Source of the DNA: Microthrixaceae bacterium
Lineage (GTDB): Bacteria > Actinomycetota > Acidimicrobiia > Acidimicrobiales > Acidimicrobilacustridaceae
DNA length: 6,349 nt
NCBI GenBank assembly: GCA_947455015.1
Contig: CANGMY010000090.1
Span: forward strand, 1-6,349
Direction: 5' to 3'
Position 1 is the first letter of the stretch, and each line of letters starts with the position of its first letter. Below, in pieces: positions 1-6,146 of this stretch. The translations under genes were made by a program, and so were the position numbers. The notes beneath the pieces were generated by a model. That model searched no databases. It was not told where the DNA came from and was given only the letters and a program-made list of their open reading frames with translations.

Positions 1-726
1 GCGCGGCCGCGAATCGCACCGGGTACATCGGTGCCTGGGCTCCTGATCTGCCACGGCTTTCCCAACCTAAATCAAGGCGGAGCGCTTTCGGCTCGTTCGT
101 TTCCAGAACTTGCTGAACGCATCGCCACCGAAATGGGTTGGATGGTGCTGGTCTTTAATTTCCGAGGCGCAGGCGATTCCGCTGGCAATTTCTCTTTGCA
201 CGGCTGGCGTGACGATCTCCTCGCCGCCGCGGCGTACCTGCGTACCGTGGAAGGTGTTCACGGTGTGTGGGCGGCTGGTTACGGAACGGGCGGTTCGCTT
301 TCGATAGCGGCTGCGGCAATCGATCCTGAGATTCGCGGTGTCGCCGCGATGGGCTCACCTGCCGACTTCGACGATTGGGCGAATCACCCTCGGCTTTTGC
401 TGCAACACGCGCGCGCAACCGGAATCATTCGCTCGTCAGCATTCCCTTCAAACTTTGATGAATGGGCGAAGGAAGTCCGCGATGTTCGTGCCGTTGCGGC
501 GATTCGAACTGTTGCTCCTCGACCAGTGCTCATCATGCACGGCTCAGAAGACGAAACTGTTCCGGTCTACGACGCCCGAGTGCTGGCCGATGCGCATGGC
601 AGCGCCGACCTTCGCATCATCGAAGGTGGGGCACACCAATTGCGTCACGATCCGCGGGCAGTAGCAGTTCTGCTTGGCTGGCTCGACAGGCAGCGTGCTG
701 CGGCGGCCGCTGAACGCGCGAGTTGA
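1..726 (+). CDS. Alpha/beta-hydrolase-fold protein, 5' end outside window, nucleophile Ser replaced by Gly
   Basis: The reading frame is open from base 1 to a TGA at 724-726. The first possible start, GTG at 31, has no convincing ribosome site and would begin right at the oxyanion-hole strand, so the true start is probably upstream. Numbering from that GTG: an HGFPN oxyanion-type motif at 8-12, a FRGAGDSAG turn at 44-52, the nucleophile elbow at 83-87, the acid Asp174 in GSEDETVP, and the base His202 in GGAHQ. The elbow reads G-Y-G-T-G where the family has G-x-S-x-G, so the catalytic Ser is Gly85 (GGA, 283-285). The rest of the fold looks intact: no frameshift, no stop, and normal length (about 240 residues visible). 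The family includes esterases and acyl-peptidases, but this copy may be non-hydrolytic or use another mechanism. Substrate unknown. It converges on aceE with one base between the stops. Confidence 0.85.
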   Translation, partial: ARPRIAPGTSVPGLLICHGFPNLNQGGALSARSFPELAERIATEMGWMVLVFNFRGAGDSAGNFSLHGWRDDLLAAAAYLRTVEGVHGVWAAGYGTGGSLSIAAAAIDPEIRGVAAMGSPADFDDWANHPRLLLQHARATGIIRSSAFPSNFDEWAKEVRDVRAVAAIRTVAPRPVLIMHGSEDETVPVYDARVLADAHGSADLRIIEGGAHQLRHDPRAVAVLLGWLDRQRAAAAAERAS

Positions 727-727
727 A

Positions 728-3430
728 TTAACTCAAGAGCGGGTTGGGTGCATCGGGATCGATGCCGTGATCAGAGATGGCAGACGCGACAACCGATGCA
801 TCGACAACCCCGTCGGCCGCGAGCGCTGACAGAACCGCGATCTCAATGTGCGCTGCATCAATTTCAAAGAAGCGGCGCAGCGCAGCACGAGTGTCGGAAC
901 GACCGAAACCATCGGTGCCGAGCGACACGAAACGCTTCGGCACATAGGGCGCAATCTGATCGGGAACAGCCTTCATGAAGTCGGTGACGGCAACGACGGG
1001 ACCAGATGCAGCACCAAGTTGTTCGGTGACCTGCGCAGTGCGGGGCGTCTCGGTTGGGTGCAGTCGATTCCACCGCTCAACATCAAGAGCGTCTTCACGA
1101 AGTCGCTTGTACGAGGTTGCGCTCCAAAGTTCCACGCCAATTCCGCGAGCGGCGAGTGCGGCTTGGGCATCGCGAGCGCCTTGGTTCATCGTTCCGGAGA
1201 ACACGATGGTTGCTTTCGCCTCGCAACCTTCGGGAGCATCGGCCCATTTATAGAGACCACTCATGATGTCGGTATCGGTGACGTGCGCAGGGCGAGCGGG
1301 CATGACCTGGTTCTCGTTGTACGCGGTCAGGTAATAGAAAACACTTTCGCCAGCGCCGTCTTGCCCGCCGTACATGCGGTGAAGACCGTTGTCGATGATG
1401 GCTGCGAGCTCGTAGGCAAACGCGGGGTCGTAGACCTGGCACGTGGGAACCGTTGAGGCAAGCACAAGACTGTGTCCGTCTTGATGCTGCAGACCTTCGC
1501 CAAGAAGTGTCGTGCGGCCAGCCGTCGCACCGATGATGAAGCCCTTTGATTGTGCGTCGGCTGCGGCCCATACAAGATCGCCGACGCGTTGGAAGCCAAA
1601 CATCGAATACAGGGTGAAGAACGGAACCATCGGAACGCCGCGAGTTGCGTAACTGGTTCCGGCGGCGGTGAAACTCGCGAGCGAGCCCGCTTCGGTAATG
1701 CCCTCTTCAAGCAACTGTCCGCTCTTGGATTCCACATAGGAAATGAGCAGCTCATGGTCGACGGGCTCATAGAGCTGTCCCTGCGAGGCATAGATGCCGA
1801 GTTCGCGGAACAGAACTTCCATGCCAAACGTGCGGGCTTCGTCGGGAATAATCGGAACGACGCGCGGTCCAAAGTTTTCCGATCGGCACAGTCCGCGAAG
1901 CAAGCGTGTGAACGCCATCGTCGTAGAAACCGCTTGTGTGCCAGAACCCTGAGCGAATTCGGCATAGACCGAAGAATCGGGAAGTGTCAGTGGTCGGCGA
2001 ATCTCGAGCGAACGACTCGGAACAAATCCATCAAGGGCCTCACGACGCTGCGCGAGGTACATGGCCTCGGGCGAGTCGGCCGGTGGTCGGTAGAACGGGG
2101 GATCCTCGGCATCAATTGCCGATTCGGGAATTTGATCAGTGAGTTGCAAGCGATCGCGGAATTCGAGGATCTCGGCGTGGCTCAATTTCTTAATTGAGTG
2201 TGTGGCGTTTCGGCCTTCAACGGTTGATCCAAGAGCCCAGCCCTTCACGGTCTTCGCGAGAATGACAGTTGGTGCCCCCTTCGTTTCCACCGCTGACTTA
2301 TAGGCGGCGTAGACCTTCTTGTAGTCATGTCCGCCACGAGGAAGCGCGCGCAACTGATCATCGGAAAGATGCTCGACAAGTTTGCGCAAACGAGGATCGG
2401 GTCCGAAAAAGTGTTCGCGAATGTATGCGCCACTTTCGATGGCGTAGCGCTGCCATTCTCCATCGGGAGTTGAGTTCATCTTGGACAGCAAGACGCCGTC
2501 GACATCGCGAGCAAGCAGCTCGTCCCAGCCGGCGCCCCAGACGACCTTGATGACATTCCAGCCGGCGCCTCGGAAGACTGATTCAAGTTCCTGAATGATC
2601 TTGCCGTTTCCGCGCACCGGACCATCGAGCCGCTGCAAATTGCAGTTCACAACCCAAATGAGGTTGTCGAGCTGCTCACGAGCAGCGAGTGAAATCGACC
2701 CAAGTGTTTCGGGTTCGTCGGTTTCACCATCGCCGAGGAAACACCACACCTTCGTCGCGCTGGTGTCGTCGATCTGCCGGTTATAGAGGTACTTGCTGAA
2801 TCGGGCTTGATAAATCGAATTGAGCGGACCGAGGCCCATTGACACTGTGGGGAATTCCCAGAACTCGGGCATAAGCCACGGATGCGGATAACTCGAGAGC
2901 CCGCCGCCACCGATTTCGCGACGGAACTTCGCCATCTCGCCTTCGCTGAGTCGGCCTTCGAGATAGGCACGCGCGTAAATTCCTGGCGCTGCGTGACCTT
3001 GGAGGTAGACGTGATCGCCGACGAGTGTTCCTTCACGTCCACGGAAGAAATGGTTGAAGCCGACCTCAAGCAACATTGCGGAAGACGCGTAGGAAGAAAG
3101 GTGTCCGCCAATTCCGTCGGCATTCTTGTTGGCATACACAACCGCCATTGCCGCGTTCCATCGCAAGTACTGGCGAATGCGCTTTTCGATTTCCTCATCG
3201 CCGGGAAACCATGGCTGCTCCTCGACAGGAATCGTGTTGATGTACGGCGTCGACACCTCAGCCGGTGTGCCGATCTGAAGTTCACGTGCGCGCTCGGTAA
3301 GCCGCGACACCAAGTAGCGAGCTCGAGTTTTTCCTGCGGTATTGATGACGGCGTCGAGAGAGTCGAGCCACTCAACCGTTTCTCCGGGGTCGGAGTCGGG
3401 AAGTTGGCTGACGAACTGGTCAAGGTCCAC
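728..3430 (-). CDS. aceE: Pyruvate dehydrogenase E1 component, homodimeric type
   Basis: This is the thiamine-diphosphate (ThDP) E1 subunit of the pyruvate dehydrogenase complex. It decarboxylates pyruvate and reductively acetylates the lipoyl groups of E2, feeding acetyl-CoA to the TCA cycle in the cytoplasm. From the GTG at 3430 the protein has 900 residues, normal for AceE. Visible landmarks: the ThDP/Mg motif starting GDGETDEPE at 233, closing with Asn262/Asn264 in NCNLQRLDGP; the conserved Glu580 in ITEAGS, which by homology activates the cofactor; the active-site histidine region GLQHQDGHS around 649; and YASSAMLLEVGFNHFFRG near 113-130. Long stretches read nearly the same as mycobacterial AceE. 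The frame opens further to a GTG at 3472, but only the 3430 GTG has a good Shine-Dalgarno. The E2 and E3 genes are not in the window, so the gene appears to be transcribed alone. Confidence 0.97.
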   Translation of the reverse strand: MDLDQFVSQLPDSDPGETVEWLDSLDAVINTAGKTRARYLVSRLTERARELQIGTPAEVSTPYINTIPVEEQPWFPGDEEIEKRIRQYLRWNAAMAVVYANKNADGIGGHLSSYASSAMLLEVGFNHFFRGREGTLVGDHVYLQGHAAPGIYARAYLEGRLSEGEMAKFRREIGGGGLSSYPHPWLMPEFWEFPTVSMGLGPLNSIYQARFSKYLYNRQIDDTSATKVWCFLGDGETDEPETLGSISLAAREQLDNLIWVVNCNLQRLDGPVRGNGKIIQELESVFRGAGWNVIKVVWGAGWDELLARDVDGVLLSKMNSTPDGEWQRYAIESGAYIREHFFGPDPRLRKLVEHLSDDQLRALPRGGHDYKKVYAAYKSAVETKGAPTVILAKTVKGWALGSTVEGRNATHSIKKLSHAEILEFRDRLQLTDQIPESAIDAEDPPFYRPPADSPEAMYLAQRREALDGFVPSRSLEIRRPLTLPDSSVYAEFAQGSGTQAVSTTMAFTRLLRGLCRSENFGPRVVPIIPDEARTFGMEVLFRELGIYASQGQLYEPVDHELLISYVESKSGQLLEEGITEAGSLASFTAAGTSYATRGVPMVPFFTLYSMFGFQRVGDLVWAAADAQSKGFIIGATAGRTTLLGEGLQHQDGHSLVLASTVPTCQVYDPAFAYELAAIIDNGLHRMYGGQDGAGESVFYYLTAYNENQVMPARPAHVTDTDIMSGLYKWADAPEGCEAKATIVFSGTMNQGARDAQAALAARGIGVELWSATSYKRLREDALDVERWNRLHPTETPRTAQVTEQLGAASGPVVAVTDFMKAVPDQIAPYVPKRFVSLGTDGFGRSDTRAALRRFFEIDAAHIEIAVLSALAADGVVDASVVASAISDHGIDPDAPNPLLS

Positions 3431-3559
3431 GATGCGCCTTTCAAAAATTGCGTTGCACCATGATGCCCACACTCAACTGGTTACCCGCAGGTAGGAACGT
3501 TGATTTTGTGTGAATCATGCATGTCGGTTGTTCGCTCTGACCTGTGGGACGCTGGAACG
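3431..3559. promoter_or_regulatory. Divergent aceE / rnhA intergenic region
   Basis: This 129-bp gap must hold the aceE promoter (leftward) and probably one for rnhA (rightward). By eye I could not assign a -35/-10 pair with acceptable spacing on either strand. There is an AT-richer patch on the plus strand at about 3500-3520. In-frame upstream starts for rnhA exist here (TTG at 3500, preceded by AGGA, and ATG at 3521). They would add up to 20 residues before the first RNase H strand. Confidence 0.4.
3437..3442 (-). promoter_or_regulatory. Ribosome binding site that sets the aceE start
   Basis: On the minus strand GAAAGG lies six bases before the GTG at 3430-3428. The upstream in-frame GTG at 3472 has no purine-rich element before it. 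The 14 extra residues it would add (MWASWCNAIFERRI) do not look like a usual AceE N-terminus, whereas the protein from 3430 starts shortly before the conserved DSDPGETVEWLDSLD segment. This favours the shorter protein. Confidence 0.7.
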
Positions 3560-4108
3560 GTGACGACAGTCGTGTACACCGATGGTGCGTGCAGCGGTAA
3601 CCCTGGCCCCGGCGGCTGGGCATGGGCACGCGTCGACGGCGGCTACGGCAGCGGGGGAGAAGCGCAGTCGACGAACCAGCGCATGGAGATCATGGCGGCG
3701 TTCGAGGCCGTGAAATCCCATCAGGGTCCGCTCGAGATTGTGAGCGACTCCACCTATGTCGTGCACTGTTTCCGTGATCGCTGGCACGATGGCTGGAAGC
3801 GTCGGGGCTGGAAGAACTCCCAACGTAAGCCGGTCGCGAACCGAGATCTTTGGGAGCCGTTCATCGACCTCGTCCTGAGTCGTGGCGACGTTACGTTCCG
3901 TTGGGTCAAAGGCCATTCGGGCGATCCGATGAATGACCTTGTTGACCGATTGGCGGTCGAGGCAGCCACGACGCAAATGGCTGCCGCTGGCTCTGCTCCT
4001 CCGACCAATCTCGGGCCTCCCGACACCTTTGGAACTGGGGAATCGGCGAAGGGAATCGTTGACTCGTCCCGGGCCTACCCCGATGACGAACAGCTTTCGC
4101 TCTTCTGA
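3560..4108 (+). CDS. rnhA: Ribonuclease HI with C-terminal clamp-binding-like tail
   Basis: RNase HI cleaves the RNA strand of RNA-DNA hybrids, acting on R-loops and RNA primers. From the GTG at 3560 the protein has 182 residues, against about 155 in E. coli. The opening TTVVYTDGACSGNPGPGGW is the classic first strand. The catalytic set is complete: Asp8, Glu43 (NQRMEI), Asp63 (VSDSTYV), His119 (WVKGHSGD) and Asp129 (DLVDRLA). The basic handle is seen at 75-92 (HDGWKRRGWKNSQRK). The fold ends near residue 138. A Gly/Pro/Ala/Ser-rich, probably disordered tail follows and ends DDEQLSLF. QLSLF at 178-182 fits the bacterial beta-clamp consensus QL[SD]LF exactly, at a free C-terminus. The start is not certain: TTG 3500 or ATG 3521 are possible, but GTG 3560 puts the first strand at residue 3, as in most family members. 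Confidence 0.95.
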   Translation: MTTVVYTDGACSGNPGPGGWAWARVDGGYGSGGEAQSTNQRMEIMAAFEAVKSHQGPLEIVSDSTYVVHCFRDRWHDGWKRRGWKNSQRKPVANRDLWEPFIDLVLSRGDVTFRWVKGHSGDPMNDLVDRLAVEAATTQMAAAGSAPPTNLGPPDTFGTGESAKGIVDSSRAYPDDEQLSLF

Positions 4109-4126
4109 TCTGACGATGTGGTCAGA
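4109..4126 (+). repeat. Small hairpin just after rnhA
   Basis: Immediately after the rnhA stop codon, TCTGAC (4109-4114) and GTCAGA (4121-4126) are perfect inverted repeats around a six-base loop. No T tract follows, so it is at best a weak or factor-dependent 3' end structure. A second, GC-rich inverted repeat, CGGGG (4136-4140) with CCCCG (4149-4153), sits just downstream and is followed by TATTCTCT. Either could also be chance. Confidence 0.3.
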
Positions 4127-4153
4127 AATGCGGTGCGGGGCTCCTGCTCCCCG

Positions 4154-4159
4154 TATTCT
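4154..4159 (+). promoter_or_regulatory. Candidate -10 box for a leaderless dehydrogenase transcript
   Basis: TATTCT fits the actinobacterial TANNNT -10 pattern and ends eight bases before the ATG at 4168, so transcription would begin at or next to the start codon. The 20 bases before the ATG contain no Shine-Dalgarno, which agrees with a leaderless mRNA. No clear -35 is visible about 17 bases upstream (around 4131-4136). Confidence 0.4.
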
Positions 4160-4167
4160 CTGCACCC

Positions 4168-4947
4168 ATGGACATCAATGGAATCTCAGCAATCGTCACC
4201 GGTGGCGCTTCCGGCATCGGTGAAGCATGTGCACGTCAGCTCGCTGCTGGCGGCGCCAAGGTCGTCATCGCCGATCTCAACGACGAAAAGGGCAATGCGC
4301 TCGCTACCGAAATCGGTGGCGCGTTTGCACACGTCGATGTGTGCAGCTCCGACGACATCAAGGCCGCCATCGGCATGGCCGAGGAAATGGGTCCGCTTCG
4401 CGCCCTCGTGAACTCCGCCGGCATTGGTGCCGCGAGTCGCACAATTGGCAAGGACGGCTCGTACGACTCAGCATTCAACCTCGATTACTGGCGCAAGGTG
4501 ATCGACATCAACCTCACTGGCACGTTCGACTGCATCCGTCTTGTGGCTACTGCCATGAGCCGCACTGAGCCGGTGTCGGCCGACGGTGAACGCGGTGCAA
4601 TCGTCAACATGGCATCGGTTGCCGCGTTCGACGGTCAGATCGGCCAGGCCGCCTACTCGGCGTCAAAGGGTGCCGTTGTTGGCATGACCCTCCCGATCGC
4701 CCGCGACCTCGCAGTTGTTGGTATTCGTGTGAACACCGTTGCTCCTGGTCTCATCGACACGCCGATCTACGGCGAGGGTGAAGGCAGCGAAGCATTCAAG
4801 GCGAACCTCTCGAAGGACGTGCTCTTCCCGAAGCGTCTGGGTTACTCCAGTGAACTCGCCGCCATGGTGCTCGAGCTCGTCACGAACTCCTACATGAACG
4901 CTCAGACCATTCGAGTTGATGGCGGAGCACGTCTCGGTCCGAAGTGA
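4168..4947 (+). CDS. Short-chain dehydrogenase, 3-hydroxyacyl-CoA dehydrogenase type II (HSD10)-like
   Basis: A classical SDR oxidoreductase of 259 residues with a complete active site. The nucleotide-binding TGGASGIG is at 11-18. Asp36 ends the second strand (VVIADL), which in this family indicates NAD(H) rather than NADP(H). NSAG is at 82-85. The catalytic set is Asn115, Ser150, Tyr163 and Lys167 (YSASK). The run SVAAF-GQ-GQAAYSASKG, then GMTLPIARDLA and the PGL-TP loop, match the HSD10 group. Members of that group oxidise 3-hydroxyacyl-CoA or 2-methyl-3-hydroxybutyryl-CoA in fatty-acid and isoleucine breakdown, so an acyl-CoA substrate is the best inference. Other SDR substrates cannot be excluded from sequence alone. 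It follows rnhA by 59 bases, appears to have its own promoter, and is closed by the terminator at 4967-5001. Confidence 0.92.
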   Translation: MDINGISAIVTGGASGIGEACARQLAAGGAKVVIADLNDEKGNALATEIGGAFAHVDVCSSDDIKAAIGMAEEMGPLRALVNSAGIGAASRTIGKDGSYDSAFNLDYWRKVIDINLTGTFDCIRLVATAMSRTEPVSADGERGAIVNMASVAAFDGQIGQAAYSASKGAVVGMTLPIARDLAVVGIRVNTVAPGLIDTPIYGEGEGSEAFKANLSKDVLFPKRLGYSSELAAMVLELVTNSYMNAQTIRVDGGARLGPK

Positions 4948-4966
4948 TCGGAACCAAATCTGGCGT

Positions 4967-5001
4967 AAGGACCCGGCTTTCGAGCCGGGTCCTTCGTTTT
5001 T
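4967..5001 (+). terminator. Intrinsic terminator with 12-bp stem and TTCG loop
   Basis: AAGGACCCGGCT (4967-4978) pairs perfectly with AGCCGGGTCCTT (4983-4994) around a TTCG tetraloop, followed by CG and five T residues (4997-5001). It lies 19 bases after the dehydrogenase stop and separates that gene from ruvC, so ruvCAB needs its own promoter in the remaining 27 bases. Confidence 0.95.
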
Positions 5002-5015
5002 GAGGGCCAACTGGC

Positions 5016-5021
5016 TACGAT
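5016..5021 (+). promoter_or_regulatory. Candidate -10 box of the ruvCAB promoter
   Basis: TACGAT fits TANNNT and ends seven bases before the ruvC ATG at 5029. A start point at or beside the ATG would give a leaderless mRNA, in line with the lack of any Shine-Dalgarno before ruvC. The box is the left part of the palindrome TACGATCGTA (5016-5025) and touches the LexA-like site. The -35 region would fall within the tail of the upstream terminator and has no good hexamer. Confidence 0.5.
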
Positions 5022-5036
5022 CGTACGCATGTTCGT
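5021..5036 (+). promoter_or_regulatory. Putative LexA (SOS) box over the ruvC start
   Basis: TCGTAC-GCAT-GTTCGT compared with the mycobacterial SOS box TCGAAC-N4-GTTCGA matches at 10 of 12 half-site bases. The core also fits the Bacillus-type consensus CGAAC-RNRY-GTTCG with only one mismatch (the third base). The site begins at the last base of the candidate -10 box and covers the predicted start point and the ruvC ATG. LexA bound here would block initiation. Damage induction of ruv genes is well established in other bacteria, which supports the call, but binding is inferred. Confidence 0.6.
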
Positions 5037-5547
5037 AGTGGGGATCGACCCTGGGCTGACCCGGTGTGGGTATTGCGTGCTTGAAGTGCGCGATGGGGCA
5101 TCACCGCGTGCTGTTGCGTTGGGCGTGATCCGCACGTCCCCATCCGACGAAGTGCACCTCCGGTTGGCCGAGCTTCAGTCTGAACTTCGCGCCTTGCTCG
5201 CCGAGTTTCCGGTCACGGCAATGGCAGTTGAACGGGTGCTGTTCCAGGTGAATGTGAGCACCGCAATGTCAGTTGGTCAGGCCAGTGGCATCGCCATGGT
5301 CGAAGCGGTCAACGCGGGTTGCGAGGTCGTCCAGTATTCGCCCAACGAGGTCAAGTCTGCAGTGGCTGGTTGGGGCAACGCCGACAAGGTGCAGATGCAG
5401 CAAATGGTGCAGACACTCCTTGGCCTTGCTCATCCACCACATCCGTTCGACGCCGCCGATGCTGCAGCTCTTGCGTTGTGCCACGTTGCAATGGCACCGA
5501 TGCGTGCCGCTGCGAACCGAGCGGTGTCGAAAGCGGGCGCGAAATGA
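5029..5547 (+). CDS. ruvC: Crossover junction endodeoxyribonuclease RuvC
   Basis: RuvC is the Holliday-junction resolvase: as a dimer it nicks two opposing strands of the junction after RuvAB branch migration. The protein has 172 residues, the usual length. The RNase H-like fold starts at once with VVGIDPGLTRCGY. The four acidic catalytic residues are all present: Asp7, Glu68 (AVERVLF), Asp141 and Asp144 (FDAADA). Also seen are the conserved QVNVSTAMSVGQASG stretch at 73-87 and YSPNEVKSAVAGWGNADK at 103-120. The ATG at 5029 puts the first catalytic Asp at position 7, as in E. coli, so the start is secure. It is the first gene of a ruvC-ruvA-ruvB operon and its stop overlaps the ruvA start by four bases. 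Confidence 0.97.
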   Translation: MFVVGIDPGLTRCGYCVLEVRDGASPRAVALGVIRTSPSDEVHLRLAELQSELRALLAEFPVTAMAVERVLFQVNVSTAMSVGQASGIAMVEAVNAGCEVVQYSPNEVKSAVAGWGNADKVQMQQMVQTLLGLAHPPHPFDAADAAALALCHVAMAPMRAAANRAVSKAGAK

Positions 5548-6146
5548 TCGGCTCAGTGCGGGGCGCGTTGCTTGAACGTTTGCCATCGGGCGAGGTTCTC
5601 GTTGAAGTCTCTGGAATTGGTTATCGAGTCATCGTTGCGCCATCGACGGCAGCATCGCTTGGCGACACTGGTTCCGAGGTCTTCTTGCATACGCACCATC
5701 ACCGCCGTGAAGATGCAGAAACGCTCTACGGATTCACCTCTTCCGAACAGCGGATGGTGTTCGAAGCGTTGTTGTCTGCTCATGGCGTTGGCCCGGCACT
5801 TGCTCTGGGAATTATGAGCGTGCATCCGCCAGCGTCACTGGTTCGAGTGCTCGCAAACGACGACATCGATGCGTTGTGTCTGGTTCCCGGGGTCGGAAAG
5901 AAAACCGCGGCACGGCTCCTCATTGAACTGAAATCGAAACTCGATATTCCTGGCCTCGATCTTGGAGCGACATCAGTATCGGCCGACGGACACCTGAGTG
6001 GTTCGTCGTCAATCGGCGATGTTCGCACTGCCCTTACCGAACTTGGCTACGGGCCAGATGAAGTTGCCGAAGCCGTCAAGGAACTTCCAGATTCCAACGA
6101 CACGGCCGAATTGCTGCGTCTTGCTCTGCAACGATTGGCCGCCTGA
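5544..6146 (+). CDS. ruvA: Holliday junction branch migration complex subunit RuvA
   Basis: RuvA binds four-way DNA junctions as a tetramer and loads the RuvB motors on either side. The ATG at 5544 lies in an ATGA overlap with the ruvC stop and gives 200 residues, close to the E. coli length. Domain I (about 1-63) is the OB fold beginning MIGSVRGALLE and ending ETLYGF. Domain II carries two helix-hairpin-helix motifs, HGVGPALAL at about 79-87 and PGVGKKTAARLLIELK at about 114-129. A Ser/Gly-rich linker (about 140-153) leads to domain III, which binds RuvB (DVRTALTELGYGPDEVAEAV). The frame extends further upstream inside ruvC, but that part is only a shadow of ruvC. Translation is probably coupled to ruvC. 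Confidence 0.97.
   Translation: MIGSVRGALLERLPSGEVLVEVSGIGYRVIVAPSTAASLGDTGSEVFLHTHHHRREDAETLYGFTSSEQRMVFEALLSAHGVGPALALGIMSVHPPASLVRVLANDDIDALCLVPGVGKKTAARLLIELKSKLDIPGLDLGATSVSADGHLSGSSSIGDVRTALTELGYGPDEVAEAVKELPDSNDTAELLRLALQRLAA

Noticed and set aside
1550..2197. Long plus-strand open frame (215 codons) antisense to aceE, with others at 848-1456 and 2882-3463
   Set aside because: All lie within the unmistakable aceE coding sequence on the other strand, have no recognisable domains, and have the Arg/Ser/His-rich composition of a frame shadow in a GC-rich gene.
3500..3559. Longer RNase HI starting at TTG 3500 or ATG 3521
   Set aside because: TTG 3500 has an AGGA nearby, but the extra residues precede the first strand of the RNase H fold and resemble nothing in the family. 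GTG 3560 places that strand at the N-terminus as usual. Not fully excluded.
4109..4126. Hairpin after rnhA as an intrinsic terminator
   Set aside because: The stem is only six base pairs and no T tract follows, so it does not meet the usual criteria; kept only as a low-confidence repeat.
3515..4165. Minus-strand open frame of 216 codons opposite rnhA
   Set aside because: It is the antisense shadow of rnhA, whose catalytic residues are all in the plus frame; no domain is recognisable.
5000..5021. PafBC/RecA-NDp damage promoter (TTGTCRGTG-N8-TANNNT) at ruvC
   Set aside because: TTGAGGGCC at 5000-5008 matches only about 5 of 9 bases and has a 7-base spacer rather than 8 to TACGAT. Too weak to call, although mycobacterial repair genes often have one.
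5319..5543. 75-codon upstream extension of ruvA inside ruvC
   Set aside because: RuvA proteins begin MIGxxxG, exactly as at 5544, and the extension is merely the ruvC sequence read in another frame.
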